From assembly GCA_016617855.1 (NCBI GenBank), contig JAECUM010003682.1, forward strand, positions 54,609 through 118,608: a stretch of 64,000 nt of DNA, given 5' to 3'. Below, piece after piece: positions 17,939-27,111 of the stretch. This DNA comes from Megalonaias nervosa (lineage: Eukaryota; Mollusca; Bivalvia; Unionida; Unionidae). The notes under the pieces are model-generated. The model saw only the letters and a list, made by a program, of their open reading frames with translations, ran no database searches and had not been told where the DNA came from. How positions within the stretch are numbered: the first letter of the stretch is position 1; the number at the start of each line of letters is the position of its first letter. A program made the position numbers and the translations under genes.

Positions 17939-19017
17939 ATGGTAGATATTTATGGAAGATCTTCTCGCAAAGCTCAGCAGCAAGTCGATTTATCTAAATA
18001 TGCAACTCTTGATCAGCTCAGAAATGAAATCGATGATTTATTAAATATCACAAGTGTGGATCAAAATGAAGTCGTTGTTTTTCAGGATAAACAAGGACGA
18101 TTAAAAACAAGTACTATACAACTGTCAAATGTTCTTATACGAATTCCCACCGCGGTTATTAATAATATTGTTACTTTTGCTGATCAAGGTAAAATACAAG
18201 ATTCCGGTAAGTCAGTTAACGATTTTATCAAGCGAGCTGGTGATTCATTCACGGGTTACATTATCATGAACCGAAATAAAATTATAGACCTTGGAAACCC
18301 AGCCGCAGATACAGATGCAGCAACAAAAAAATACGTCGATGATCAAGAATCTAAGTACGTATTAGTCAACGGTGGTATAATGCGTGCATTTCTCAACATG
18401 AATAATAATGGTATTAATAATCTTAGAACACCAGAATCAGATTTCGACGCTGCAACGAAGAAATATGTAGACGATAAGGAAATTCCTATGACAACTTCGT
18501 TAGCTACAATCAATGATGAAATGACTACACTCAATACTAATTTTACTAATCACATACAAACGTTCTTAAATTTTCGTCGAAATATAAACAGATCTATTAA
18601 TGATTTTTTGGAAGTCCACCAAATGTTGACATAAAACTCTCCGACATTAACACGAAACTCAACGACATTGTCAGTGGAATACCTAATATTGTTCAAAAAA
18701 CTAATCTGATTAAAATTCCACACGGACAAATTAAAAATATCGTGTACACAGTAGCATCAGGATCATCAACATGGACACCGCGCGATAACACTCTCGAACA
18801 TACCGCAGAAGTAATTGGGTTATACAGGCTATCCGTGTACGGTTTGGAAATTACTGCGGCCACTTCATCATCACCGAATGCACATCATAATCCTCTACTG
18901 GTGATGATAAATAAGAACATCAAAGAAATGTTTACGTTGACATCAACGGAAATGCCCTCAAGACGTTACTGGTGGTATCTGGAATTCGCAGCTGAAACTT
19001 TTCAAGTAATTACTTAA
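17939..19017 (+). pseudogene. Fibre-like attachment protein (copy B, one frameshift)
   Basis: It starts MVDIYGRSSR at 17,939 with TATAATG at the start. After a helical N-terminus there are two fibre repeats, each a MNxNxIxxL unit followed by DAATKKYVDD, at about residues 112-140 and 150-180; copy A has only one. A single-base indel near 18,612 shifts the frame, and the head domain follows (18,742-19,017), beginning YTVASGSSTWTP and ending RYWWYLEFAAET. The middle of the head is unlike copy A. Repeats of this kind form trimeric shafts in phage tail fibres and related spikes. Host attachment is inferred from the shaft-plus-head plan and its place beside the penton-like gene. Confidence 0.68.
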
Positions 19018-19040
19018 TTAAATGACGTTGTCATTGTATA

Positions 19041-19547
19041 ATGAATCAAGTGACGGAGTCACTTATCGACGTTCAACGTCACAGATACAATCAAGTATGT
19101 GAGTGTCAAACCAAACTAAAAAATATCATCGACGATTATACAGTAAAAGTAAAAAAATATCGCAGACGTATGGTTGTTATTGATATAATTGTTTACTCAG
19201 TTTCTGCTGTTATTGCTGGAACCGGGTTATTATTATCAACAATAACAATGACAACACCTGCAGTTGTAACAATTGTCGTTTCAACTTCAACGATTATCGC
19301 AGGCATTCTCAGTATTATTGCTAAGAAGATATCTACATGTACAAATGATAAATTACACGAGTATATAATAAAACTACACACAGTGACAACATCTTATTCT
19401 AAACTATCATCGTATCTTTCGGCGTACCTCAGCGATGGTAAAATATCTGATGAGGAGTTCGCAACGATAATGAAAACCTACAATGAAGCATTTAGAATCG
19501 CTAGTGATTCTAGTGATAAAGTAACTTGTGATAAAGTGGAAAATTGA
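19041..19547 (+). CDS. Two-TM membrane protein (copy B)
   Basis: An intact 168-residue frame from ATG 19,041 (TATAATG). A Tyr/Lys-rich N-terminal helix (SLIDVQRHRYNQV) is followed by a basic VKKYRRR cluster and two hydrophobic stretches at about residues 45-67 and 72-93 with a short turn between them, then a Thr/Ser/Tyr-rich helical tail. The basic cluster before the first segment suggests both ends on the cytoplasmic or virion-interior side. There is no signal peptide cleavage site. The homologue in copy A is fused in frame to the next gene. Small two-TM proteins are common in PLV-type genomes; a role in an inner membrane or in release is possible but unproven. Confidence 0.65.
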   Translation: MNQVTESLIDVQRHRYNQVCECQTKLKNIIDDYTVKVKKYRRRMVVIDIIVYSVSAVIAGTGLLLSTITMTTPAVVTIVVSTSTIIAGILSIIAKKISTCTNDKLHEYIIKLHTVTTSYSKLSSYLSAYLSDGKISDEEFATIMKTYNEAFRIASDSSDKVTCDKVEN

Positions 19548-19612
19548 ATTCCCGAGAGAGAACGCTCTGTGTTCTATTAAAATAATAATTAAATAACGGA
19601 GTATTTTAAATA

Positions 19613-20699
19613 ATGTCAACGTTAGAACTATTACAACAGATCGTCACTAATACAAATCCGTCAAAAACTACTGTGATATCATTAAGTTCGACCAATCCTG
19701 AATTTAGCGTTAACTTTCCAACTGCAATTCCAGCAAGTGAAATAGCATTAGCACAATTACGAGTTTATCATAGCTGGCCAAATATCAGGTCAAAATCGTT
19801 TGGTGGACTACCAGCAAACAATTCACTTGTATTTGCAAATAAGAATAAACCTGATGGAACTCCTGATTGGCAAGTTGTTGGAATTTCAACGGGCAGTTAT
19901 CAAATAGAACAGATTAATGATGAGTTCCAACGCAGAATTAAATCTATTACAGGAAAAGAATCCAAAATAGCAATCACTGTTTACGAACCAACATTATCAG
20001 CGGCGATTGAAATAAATTCCCCTGATTATATTGTAGATATTTATCAAAGTTCAATCAGATCTGTGTTAGGATGGTCTGATGTTCCTGACCAAAGGTCAAA
20101 TGGAATTCCAGAAGCAGCGCGGGAAGAATTTAAAACAAGCGAAAAAATATATATATATAAAAAATCCAGAATATCTAAGCAAATTTCCGTGGGTACCCGC
20201 TGATCGATTAGATTATCAAGAGCTCTATGGTAGAAAATTATATATTAGAAGAATACACTTATATAAATCTGTTAATAGAGAAATTCATATTAATGATGAA
20301 AATTTAAAATTATGGTCCGACCCAATTAAACTCGAGTACGAACAATCAGTTAATAAACTACGAAATTTATTTTCTTCTTTATTAGAATATTACAGCGAAG
20401 ACGTAAAACAACAGATAATTGAAACAATAAAACATTTAAACATTATTGTGATAAATTTAAGACTTATTAATGATATAATTTTACATGCTGTAAGAGGGCG
20501 TAGGGGTATTATAGACGATGGTGATTATATTTTAGACTGGGAAGTGATGAAAAATTTGTTTATTAAACATTACAAAATAACAGAAGAACAATTAAAAACA
20601 TTTATAATACCAGGATTTGGCAATACCGATATGAAAAAATCAATCACTGATCTTATTAACGAATATTTTCCAAAAATACTTGAATCATGGAAAAAATAG
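19613..20699 (+). pseudogene. Penton-like protein, N-terminal and middle regions (copy B, one frameshift)
   Basis: The N-terminal region (19,613-about 20,145) holds VNFPTAIPA, LRVYHSWPNIRSKSFGGL, NKPDGTPDWQVV and YQSSIRSVLGW, the pattern of a beta-rich minor capsid domain of PLV-type viruses in which a substituted-amide-like edge is followed by a short-strand jelly roll. An indel near an AT repeat (about 20,145-20,160) shifts the frame, after which the helical middle region runs to 20,699 (YFPKILESWKK stop). The middle has no counterpart that I recognise and separates the N-terminal domain from the C-terminal domain (20,687-21,073). The last codons overlap the next ATG by 13 bp, exactly as in copy A. 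A vertex or cement role is inferred. Confidence 0.58.
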
Positions 20700-21073
20700 C
20701 CCCACCACCGGTTATTCTTAAACATAATAATGATCCATACGGTGGAGGCCGTCACATATCACCGGGTATTATTAATATAACATCAACGATCGCAGTCAAT
20801 CTAGTATGTGATGTAATTGATGGCAGCTATCAAGTAGATCTTTCAAAGTCTAGCCACCGCAGTGGCACTGCGGAGCAAGGATATATATTATATTCATTCA
20901 GTCCTCAAGCGCCACCCGGTTGGTTAATTGTATCTGAACCAATTAACCCCGTTTATCTAAGTGTACATAATCCGTTATTATCAAGGATACATTTCAAACT
21001 TACAGACCAAATAGGACGTATTTTGGATTTGCAAAATGAGGTTTTAAGTATTAATCTATATGTGAGATCATAG
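20687..21073 (+). CDS. Penton-like protein, C-terminal domain in its own frame (copy B)
   Basis: An intact 128-residue frame. It begins MEKIAPPPVILKHNND and contains GGGRHISPGI, NLVCDVIDGSYQVD, GYILYSFSPQAPPGWLIVSEPINPVYL and a final beta-rich RIHFKLTDQIGRILDL segment. In related viruses the equivalent block closes a penton-like polypeptide, so this frame and the upstream one probably act together. The ATG overlaps the upstream stop inside ATGGAAAAAATAG, giving either coupled re-initiation or frameshifting on the six As. An insertion of about eight residues (SSHRSGTA) relative to copy A lies near residue 62. It is the last rightward capsid gene and is followed by a hairpin with A and T runs. 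Confidence 0.65.
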   Translation: MEKIAPPPVILKHNNDPYGGGRHISPGIINITSTIAVNLVCDVIDGSYQVDLSKSSHRSGTAEQGYILYSFSPQAPPGWLIVSEPINPVYLSVHNPLLSRIHFKLTDQIGRILDLQNEVLSINLYVRS

Positions 21074-21111
21074 AGCGTTATCGCAAAACAGAAAAAAAAA
21101 ACAAAAAAAAT

Positions 21112-21130
21112 ATCCGAATCTAACTCGGAT
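21112..21130. terminator. Hairpin with flanking A and T runs between convergent genes (copy B)
   Basis: ATCCGA (21,112-21,117) pairs with TCGGAT (21,125-21,130) over a 7-nt loop. A-rich runs precede it (21,092-21,110) and a nine-T run follows (21,139-21,147), so it reads as a terminator on both strands. It sits between the penton-like gene and the coiled-coil gene, matching the copy A hairpin at 3443-3526. Confidence 0.6.
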
Positions 21131-21193
21131 CAGAATAATTTTTTTTTACTTGGTAAATCGTAATTATCAGAATAAAATATTATAAATAAACTG

Positions 21194-21600
21194 TCAATTT
21201 TGCCAGGGATTTTGTTTAGCCATTATCACATTAACTCCACCTTCATTTTCATTTTCACAATGCTCTCTTAACTGTCTTATACGAAAGTTCATAATCTTTA
21301 TCTGTTCGTATTCATGAGATAATTCTAACTTAATTTTATCAATAGCTTGTGAGAGAGGTACAAACAGCTTTACCTGATTATCTGTAACTGTTGCCAGCGA
21401 CTGTAGCATTGCCTGCTGGATAAACTTCATGAATTTATAATCAGATGGCAAAGTGTATCTATTCTCCAATTTCCGTTGTTCTAATGATTCAAAATCACAC
21501 AGATTTTTTTTTCAGGATTAAGATTATCAGATATATTTATACCGTTATGTTGTAATTTTTTAACCGCAGAAATAATAACATTAATATTTTCGGAATTCAT
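21194..21600 (-). pseudogene. Coiled-coil protein (copy B, one frameshift)
   Basis: The start is ATG at 21,600 (TATAATATAATG). After about 30 residues a nine-A run (21,506-21,514) shifts the frame; the rest (21,469 down to 21,194) is open and matches copy A through ENRYT, FMKFIQQAML, QVKLFVPLSQ and ELSHEYE. The acidic tail of copy A is missing and the C-terminus is a short unrelated VIMAKQNPWQN. Function unknown; helical and highly charged. It is transcribed toward the hairpin at 21,112. Confidence 0.58.
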
Positions 21601-21689
21601 TATATTATAAATGTTTGTTTAATATAAAAATAAAATCAGAATAATATTAATAAAATAAAAATAATAGTCCTTAAGGACTGTTTCAAGAT

Positions 21690-22060
21690 GATTATATACA
21701 TATGATTATGATTATATACATATGATTATGATTATATACATAGGATTATATCTTAATTAAGGATAACTCCATGTGATCCCCTAGGTTGCCAAACAACATC
21801 CTAGCAGGATCAGAGGTCACATATAAACTTAATTCTAAGAACTTAACTAACTTATCCTAGGACAGCACAGTTTAACCCGATGTGATCCCCTAGGTTGCCA
21901 AACAACATCCTAGCAGGATCAGAGGTCGCATATAAACTTAATTCTAAGAACTTAACTAACTTATCCTAGGACAGCACAGTTACATATAAACTTAATTCTA
22001 AGAACTTAACTAACTTATCCTAGGACAGCACAGTTACATATAAACTTATCTTAAAGACAA
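21690..22060. repeat. Direct and tandem repeats in the copy B spacer
   Basis: Short GATTATATACATATGATTAT repeats at about 21,690-21,750 are followed by a duplicated block of about 120 bp with the words GTGATCCCCTAGGTTGCCAA and AACATCCTAGCAGGATCAGA (about 21,770 and 21,880). Four copies of a CTTAATTCTAAGAACTTAAC plus TAACTTATCCTAGGACAGCA unit end near 22,035. The TCCTAGCAGGA core is itself palindromic. Copy A has quite different arrays at this place. Confidence 0.8.
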
Positions 22061-22087
22061 TACTACGGGCCTTCTCTACGTTCAATA

Positions 22088-22173
22088 CAAATTTGCACAC
22101 TCCCCCAATAATCAACCCAGGGAGTGCAAAATTGCACCCACCAAGTGACATGGTGGGAGAGTGTACAAATTTT
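22088..22173 (-). ncRNA. Long hairpin downstream of the tRNA-like head (copy B)
   Basis: CAAATTTGCACACTCCCCCA (22,088-22,107) pairs with the 22,151-22,173 arm (TGGTGGGAGAGTGTACAAAT onward) with few mismatches, and the stem extends outward through TTCAATA (22,081) and TATTGAA (22,175). Internal words TGTACAC, GGTGGGTGCA and TTTTGCACTC (minus strand) match the copy A hairpin at 1796-1904. Confidence 0.55.
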
Positions 22174-22255
22174 CTATTGAAACATAGACGGGCTGGCTGA
22201 AGCCCCACTAAAGAAGAGGATTTTGGCATAATATCGCCTTTCGCCCGACAGTATG

Positions 22256-22322
22256 CCGGTCACGAGAATCGAACCACGGACCTTGAGTACGAAAATCCAG
22301 CGCGTTAGCAATCGGCCACCGG
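22256..22322 (-). ncRNA. tRNA-Thr(CGU)-like sequence with Pol III boxes (copy B)
   Basis: Read on the minus strand, CCGGT (22,318-22,322) pairs with ACCGG (22,256-22,260). The A box region is GGTGGCCGATTGC and the B box GGTTCGATTCT occupies 22,265-22,275. The anticodon loop TTCGTAC gives CGU, as in copy A. It has the same position (between coiled-coil and HNH genes) and the same orientation relative to the viral genes as 1682-1746. A degenerate T stem argues against a working tRNA. Confidence 0.55.
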
Positions 22323-22329
22323 ACTTCAA

Positions 22330-23050
22330 TATATACATAATGAAAATATTATTATATAGTTAGCGCGCAAGTATACAGAATAAAATCACAATTATTGTAA
22401 AATGTATTGTGGATTTCTTAATAAAATCACAATTATTGTAAAATGTAGTGTGGATTTCTTAATAAAATCACAATTTATTGTAAAATGTGAATTTGTTTTC
22501 AGTTTCCAAATACCTGGAGAAACTACATACACAAAACCTACATTTCTGCCGAGTTAAAAGTCTGTATTAATCAGACGTTGCTAAGGAGACTAAAATAATC
22601 GATAGTTATATGAACACTCATGCCATACTCATTTCTAAAAATAACCTCATGTATACAATTCACTGCTGAGATATATTAGCCGATATAATCTAACACAGAC
22701 AATATGTGACTCAGGTTATCGGATTAGCTTGTTCTTATTAAATGTGTTTCTGTGTAACAGTAACACAAATTAGCTACATTCAATGGGCTTCCTGGAAACA
22801 TTAGTGTCCTATGGGACATTCAAACTGTATAAATCTCTATTGTTGTGTTATACATGTATTTTGAAGACAAATGGATTTTGCTGCTGACTAGTGTATAACA
22901 CAATTACATATCATTTTTAGGAACGATATATTTATTTATGGACGAAATAACACATACAATAAGGAAAGATATATCGATACTTACTCAAAACAATGTAGGT
23001 TCTATTTTGACCAAAATTCACAATATATTGCTGTCATTAGTACAACAAGT
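22330..23050. repeat. AT-rich spacer with a short tandem repeat
   Basis: About 22,376-22,490 carries three copies of a roughly 50-bp unit around AAATCACAATTATTGTAAAA and TGTGGATTTCTTAAT. The rest, to 23,050, shows no supported frame, repeat or RNA gene. Confidence 0.6.
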
Positions 23051-23052
23051 AC

Positions 23053-23094
23053 GACAACTGCAAGATTTACTAAGTTATGCTTGACGGAGTTGTC
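23053..23094 (-). terminator. Hairpin just downstream of the HNH gene (copy B)
   Basis: On the minus strand AGACAACT lies a few bases past the HNH stop and pairs with AGTTGTC (7-bp stem, 23,088-23,094 with 23,053-23,059). It is the counterpart of 1096-1138, with a compensated base-pair change. Confidence 0.45.
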
Positions 23095-23098
23095 TCGC

Positions 23099-23611
23099 TT
23101 AATCATCTGATACCATAGGAACATACGCGAATTTGACATTTCGTCCAAATCTTATTGAAAAAGCAGATTTTGTGATATTATCTGCCACGCATTTTACTGA
23201 AGGTGGTACTATGTTAAAATATTTACAAGCAGAATTAATTGATTTAAATATAATTTCTTGGCCAGTCTCTGTATTTACAGATTTAACAGCCCTTGCGTAT
23301 TGCGCGCCGCCAGAATTTCCGGACTTGCAATTTTGACTTTGTGTAACAATTCGCAAGTTATCAAGCGAGTTATCAAGTTTATTACCACTGATGTGATCGA
23401 TTACAAGTCCATCTTTAATGACCCCATCAAAACATTCGTAGATGAATCTATGTGAGAAATAATTTTTATTTCCACTGGTATTAAATCTAAAATAACCAAA
23501 TTTATCAACACTACCGACTGGTTTCTTTAGTCTACAGTGCCTAATTACACCATCACGAGATGCTTCATAATTTGTAATGATTGGATGCGTTACAAGCTCA
23601 TTTTGCTCCAT
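23099..23611 (-). CDS. HNH homing-endonuclease-like protein with NUMOD-type C-terminus (copy B, intact)
   Basis: A 170-residue frame with TATAAATG at its start. Residues about 1-30 hold YEASRDGVIRHCRLKK, a small beta unit typical of NUMOD4-like starts. The HNH core spans about 50-95: SHRFIYECF supplies the first His, VIDHISGNKLDN the second His and metal site, and NSLDNLRIVTQSQN the final Asn. Residues about 110-145 (VKSVNTETGQEIIFKSINSACKYF) match the helix-turn-helix NUMOD1-type DNA-binding unit. Such enzymes nick or cut DNA at long sites and spread as selfish genes; here the gene keeps the same place in two diverged genomes, so it is a stable resident rather than a recent arrival. A role in genome processing is possible. 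Confidence 0.82.
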   Translation of the reverse strand: MEQNELVTHPIITNYEASRDGVIRHCRLKKPVGSVDKFGYFRFNTSGNKNYFSHRFIYECFDGVIKDGLVIDHISGNKLDNSLDNLRIVTQSQNCKSGNSGGAQYARAVKSVNTETGQEIIFKSINSACKYFNIVPPSVKCVADNITKSAFSIRFGRNVKFAYVPMVSDD

Positions 23612-23640
23612 TTATATACTAATATTATTTGTTTAAATCG

Positions 23641-23892
23641 TTATTTTGAAAATCTAGCGAGATAATCTTCTTTGGTTTTTATAGGAGATTCACCTGAAGA
23701 TGTTTTATTTTTTTTATCGTAATATCGTTTCAGCTCTCTGTATTTTTTACCACCACATTGCACACACAGTTGAGTTTTTCCTCTGACTCCAACACCACAC
23801 CGCACACACGGTCTAAGTCTAACGCACTGCATATGAAAGCCGCAGAATTCATTTACGCATGCTTTGTTACAAGGAGAAGTATATCCGATCAT
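23641..23892 (-). CDS. Small viral zinc-ribbon protein (copy B)
   Basis: Intact, 84 residues from the ATG at 23,892. CNKACVNEFCGFH, then CVRCGVGVRG and CVQCGGKKYRELKRYYDKK, show eight Cys/His ligands in two groups followed by a basic helix. It lies 30 bp from the HNH gene and 84 bp from the divergent polymerase start. The C-terminal SSGESPIKTKEDYLARFSK is nearly identical to copy A, so the tail is under constraint. Function not known; nucleic-acid binding is inferred. Confidence 0.7.
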   Translation of the reverse strand: MIGYTSPCNKACVNEFCGFHMQCVRLRPCVRCGVGVRGKTQLCVQCGGKKYRELKRYYDKKNKTSSGESPIKTKEDYLARFSK

Positions 23893-23975
23893 AGCCAATT
23901 ACATCGATTATTTGTTTGAATCATATACAAGAGATTAAAATTCAATTTAAATACATATTTGTCTTAATTATAATA

Positions 23976-26142
23976 ATGCAGGAATTATCCGCAATTGAAT
24001 ATTCTGGAGCCAGATTTGATCTTGACAGACTGCCGAAATATAAATTTAGTTTTTCGATGCAAGATCTAGCTTTAACGAATAAAGATATAACAAAACGTAT
24101 CCATGAAGCCAAAAAGGAATTTCGCGACGATGGTGCGGCTCATGTGTGGTGGACATCCAGAATTGGAAATATTGTTAATGTAATAAATGACAAACGAGGA
24201 AGAGAGATTATTGACTACCTTGTTCAGAGATATTTTATTTTAATAAAATTTATTGTAAAGACAGACGATGACACTTGGATTATTCGTGACAAACGTGATT
24301 CTGTCCACATGCAGTCAGGAAATAATATTGTTCTTAGTAAAAATTCCAGACCAGGAATACTTACTGGTATTGAAAAACCATATTACGAACGAGTTTATCC
24401 TGTGACTGCGGTTGTGTACACAATATATCCGTTAAATAATAAACCTAATGTTAAGGATCTCAAACCAATGAAACTGTCAAGGATAAATTGTGTAGCTGAA
24501 CGGGTTACAGAACACTTCACAAATGCGATACGCGGAAACGGTTTAACGGATTTACGACGTAAAAAAATAAATACGTGGGCAGAAACAGTTAAAGATACCG
24601 GAGCGTCTATCAGCGACGTTGCTGAGCTGGGAAAGAAATTGAAATTCCAATAACAGTGAAGACGTTAACCGGAGAGATTTTGTACAAATCGAAATATGAA
24701 TCAAGAAGAGCTTCGATAGATATTATTGATCATAACGCACATGCATGGACTGTGGCAGCAACAATATTTCCACAAGACAGAACGGTTAAATTTTATAATG
24801 GTCATGTATTTGATTTTGTCAGAAATATCAGTAAAATTGACCCTGTATCTGTGTGGCTGTTTCAAAGTTCGGAATATGATTATCATGATCAGTTTGTACG
24901 GTCTAATGGTGATATTTATCGTACAGAATTTCTCCACGAAGAAATGAAAAAACTTGCATTAAAATATACCTCTGATGATATTAAGGTTGGACAATTACTG
25001 AATAACTGTTTTACCGTTCCATCAATTGCTGCTCACTCTGCTCAGGAGAAAAATTCATGGAAACCGACACGATTGGAATTTCTTGAAGATGTCCAACACA
25101 GCTGTGTGGAATACGGGCATGGTGGATTGTGGAATACTAAATACGATTATAATGACGTTATCTCAGTTGATATGGTAGCATGTTATCCTGGAAGTTTTCT
25201 TGGATACGGAGAATGTTCTGAATATTTTAAGAGATTTGGACATCCGACACACGAGATGACCAGAGTTGCGATAAACGGACCCTTACCAGATTTTGACTTA
25301 ACCGGATTCGCCTGTATAGAGTCGTTCGAGTTTTACGGGGATCTCCATCCGATTGTTTATGCGTGGTTTGGAAGACATTTTTCAGAAAAATGTTGGGTTC
25401 CAATAGTACTAATACAGTACATGTTTGATGCTGGAATTTTAGTGTCGTTGAGCGTGTGTGAAGCAATTATATCATACCGCGTGCAGAAACAAGTTTGGTT
25501 GCCAGAACCGGATATATTTAATATTAATGATGCTAGAAGAGATTTTTCTAATCTTAACGAAGATGATATTGTTAAAATTATTAATAATATACCTGAATGC
25601 TGGATAGAAAGTGATGAGAAATTTGCAAAAGATCTCGGCAGAAAAATAATCGGTAAATTTACGCAAGGAGGATCATATGATCATAAACGAATGTGTACAA
25701 GATTAATCATGGACGATGCTGAACTCGATTTTATAATTGCTGATACAACGGAGAAAAACACATTTATAAATCGAAGTAATGCTTATTTATCAGACGGAAC
25801 TAAATTAGGTACAATTGTAGCTCTACTGATGGCGAGTCACCGCAGTTTACTCATTTAAGATCTTTGATGCTAGCGTACGTTTCGATAAATATATTATCGA
25901 TGATAAACAGATTTCCTCTTTATGCAGTCAGAGTCGCGACAGATTCATTTTATATAAATAAAAAATATGCGGATTCGTTAAAACAATTGCATATTAACAA
26001 TCATGCATCATGGGGCGAATGGAGAATAAAACATGAAGATATAATTAGTTATTCTGAATCTGCCGACGTTGAAATTGCGGAGACATATTACAAGAATATT
26101 CAAATACCAGGATTGTCATCGGCACCATCTGTATGTGGCTAG
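23976..26142 (+). pseudogene. Family B DNA polymerase (copy B, frameshifted)
   Basis: It starts MQELSAIEYSGARF at 23,976. Frame breaks occur at about 24,652, 25,829 and 26,110. Polymerase motif A is VDMVACYPGSF with its Asp codon at 25,169-25,171. A motif B-like helix follows the frame change at about 25,830 (PQFTHLRSLMLAY). Motif C is RVATDSFYI with Asp at 25,942-25,944, the TDS variant of the usual DTDS. Upstream blocks include GHGGLWN and FGHPTHEMTRVAINGPLPD. The polymerase is followed without a clear gap by the helicase, so both may be one protein. The family copies the viral genome; protein priming is usual in the Polinton-PLV relatives but cannot be read here. Inactive in this copy. Confidence 0.8.
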
Positions 26143-27100
26143 ACATAAAACCGTTTATCTTAATGGGTGTGGTGGTTCAGGTAAAACAACACGTGCAATT
26201 GAATTATTTAATAATTGTTCTGATATGATTGTTTTGACACCGACACATAAACTCGCCAGGGAAATAAAAGAACGAGGAGTAAAATCGTGTACATACCATA
26301 GTTTCTTTACATGGTGCGGAGACGCATGGACTTCATCGCGGATGGGTGAGAAATACATTCCTAAAATTATTATCTGGGACGAGATATGCACGGTGTCGCT
26401 AGAGGTATTAAAAATATTTCTTGATAGGCTGTTTTTGAAGAATACTGCTGTGATAATGTGTGGCGATCATGGTCAACCACCACCTTTTATTGGATCGTCT
26501 CCACATGAGTGGCTGAAAACATTTGTAGATTATTACGAAGAAATAACTGATGACCATAGAGCTATTGATAAATCATTAAAAGAGTTTAAAAAGTTAATAA
26601 GACTACAGCCAGATAAAATACAGTGTGAGATAATGCGTAAAATAATTCCAGAAACTTCTATGAATGATTTTTGGACTTTATGGAGACCTGCTGATTTGAT
26701 AGTTGCAAGTAGAAAAATAGTTAGCGATACACTTTTCGCGAAAGATTTTCAAATCTACCTGTACCTTTGTGTTATCGCCCAGCAGATACTCGACGACAGA
26801 ATGTTGATGTTGAGATTCCTGGTGGTGGAATACAAAATCTTGTGTTAAATGATATTGTTTTAGTTGTTGTTGATGTTGTTGAGAGCGCGTTGAGTATGGA
26901 TAAATCGCCGTGGACGTTAGGATACGCTATAACGATTCACTCGTCGTAGGGATTAACTATTACTGATACAAATATTTGGATTGTCGATGATCGTATTGAG
27001 TGGTCAAATTTAGTTTATCTTGCAGTGTCTCGAGTCAGAAGAATATCTCAACTGGGCCGGGTTATCTTGGATTGCGTAATAACCGAAGAAATTCCTGACA
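26100..27100 (+). pseudogene. SF1 helicase (copy B, frameshifted, C-terminus cut by repeats)
   Basis: Walker A is YLNGCGGSGKTT (about 26,158-26,193). Motif Ia is VLTPTHKLA. Walker B is IIWDEIC. Motif III is MCGDHGQPPPF (about 26,459). After a frameshift between 26,767 and 26,848 come motifs V and VI: ITIHSS, an in-frame TAG at 26,947-26,949 where the family has Gln, then GLTI, and LAVSRVRRISQL. The order fits SF1 helicases of the Pif1/RecD-like type found next to polymerases in some PLV-type genomes. It would unwind DNA ahead of the polymerase. Recognisable viral sequence ends at about 27,100, where repeat module M0 begins, so the packaging ATPase expected further right is missing from copy B. 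Confidence 0.82.
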
Positions 27101-27111
27101 ACTTCAGCCTG

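Noticed and set aside
21690..22060. CRISPR-like array in the copy B spacer
   Set aside because: Repeats are directly tandem without unique spacers of even size, and the context is a eukaryotic viral insertion.
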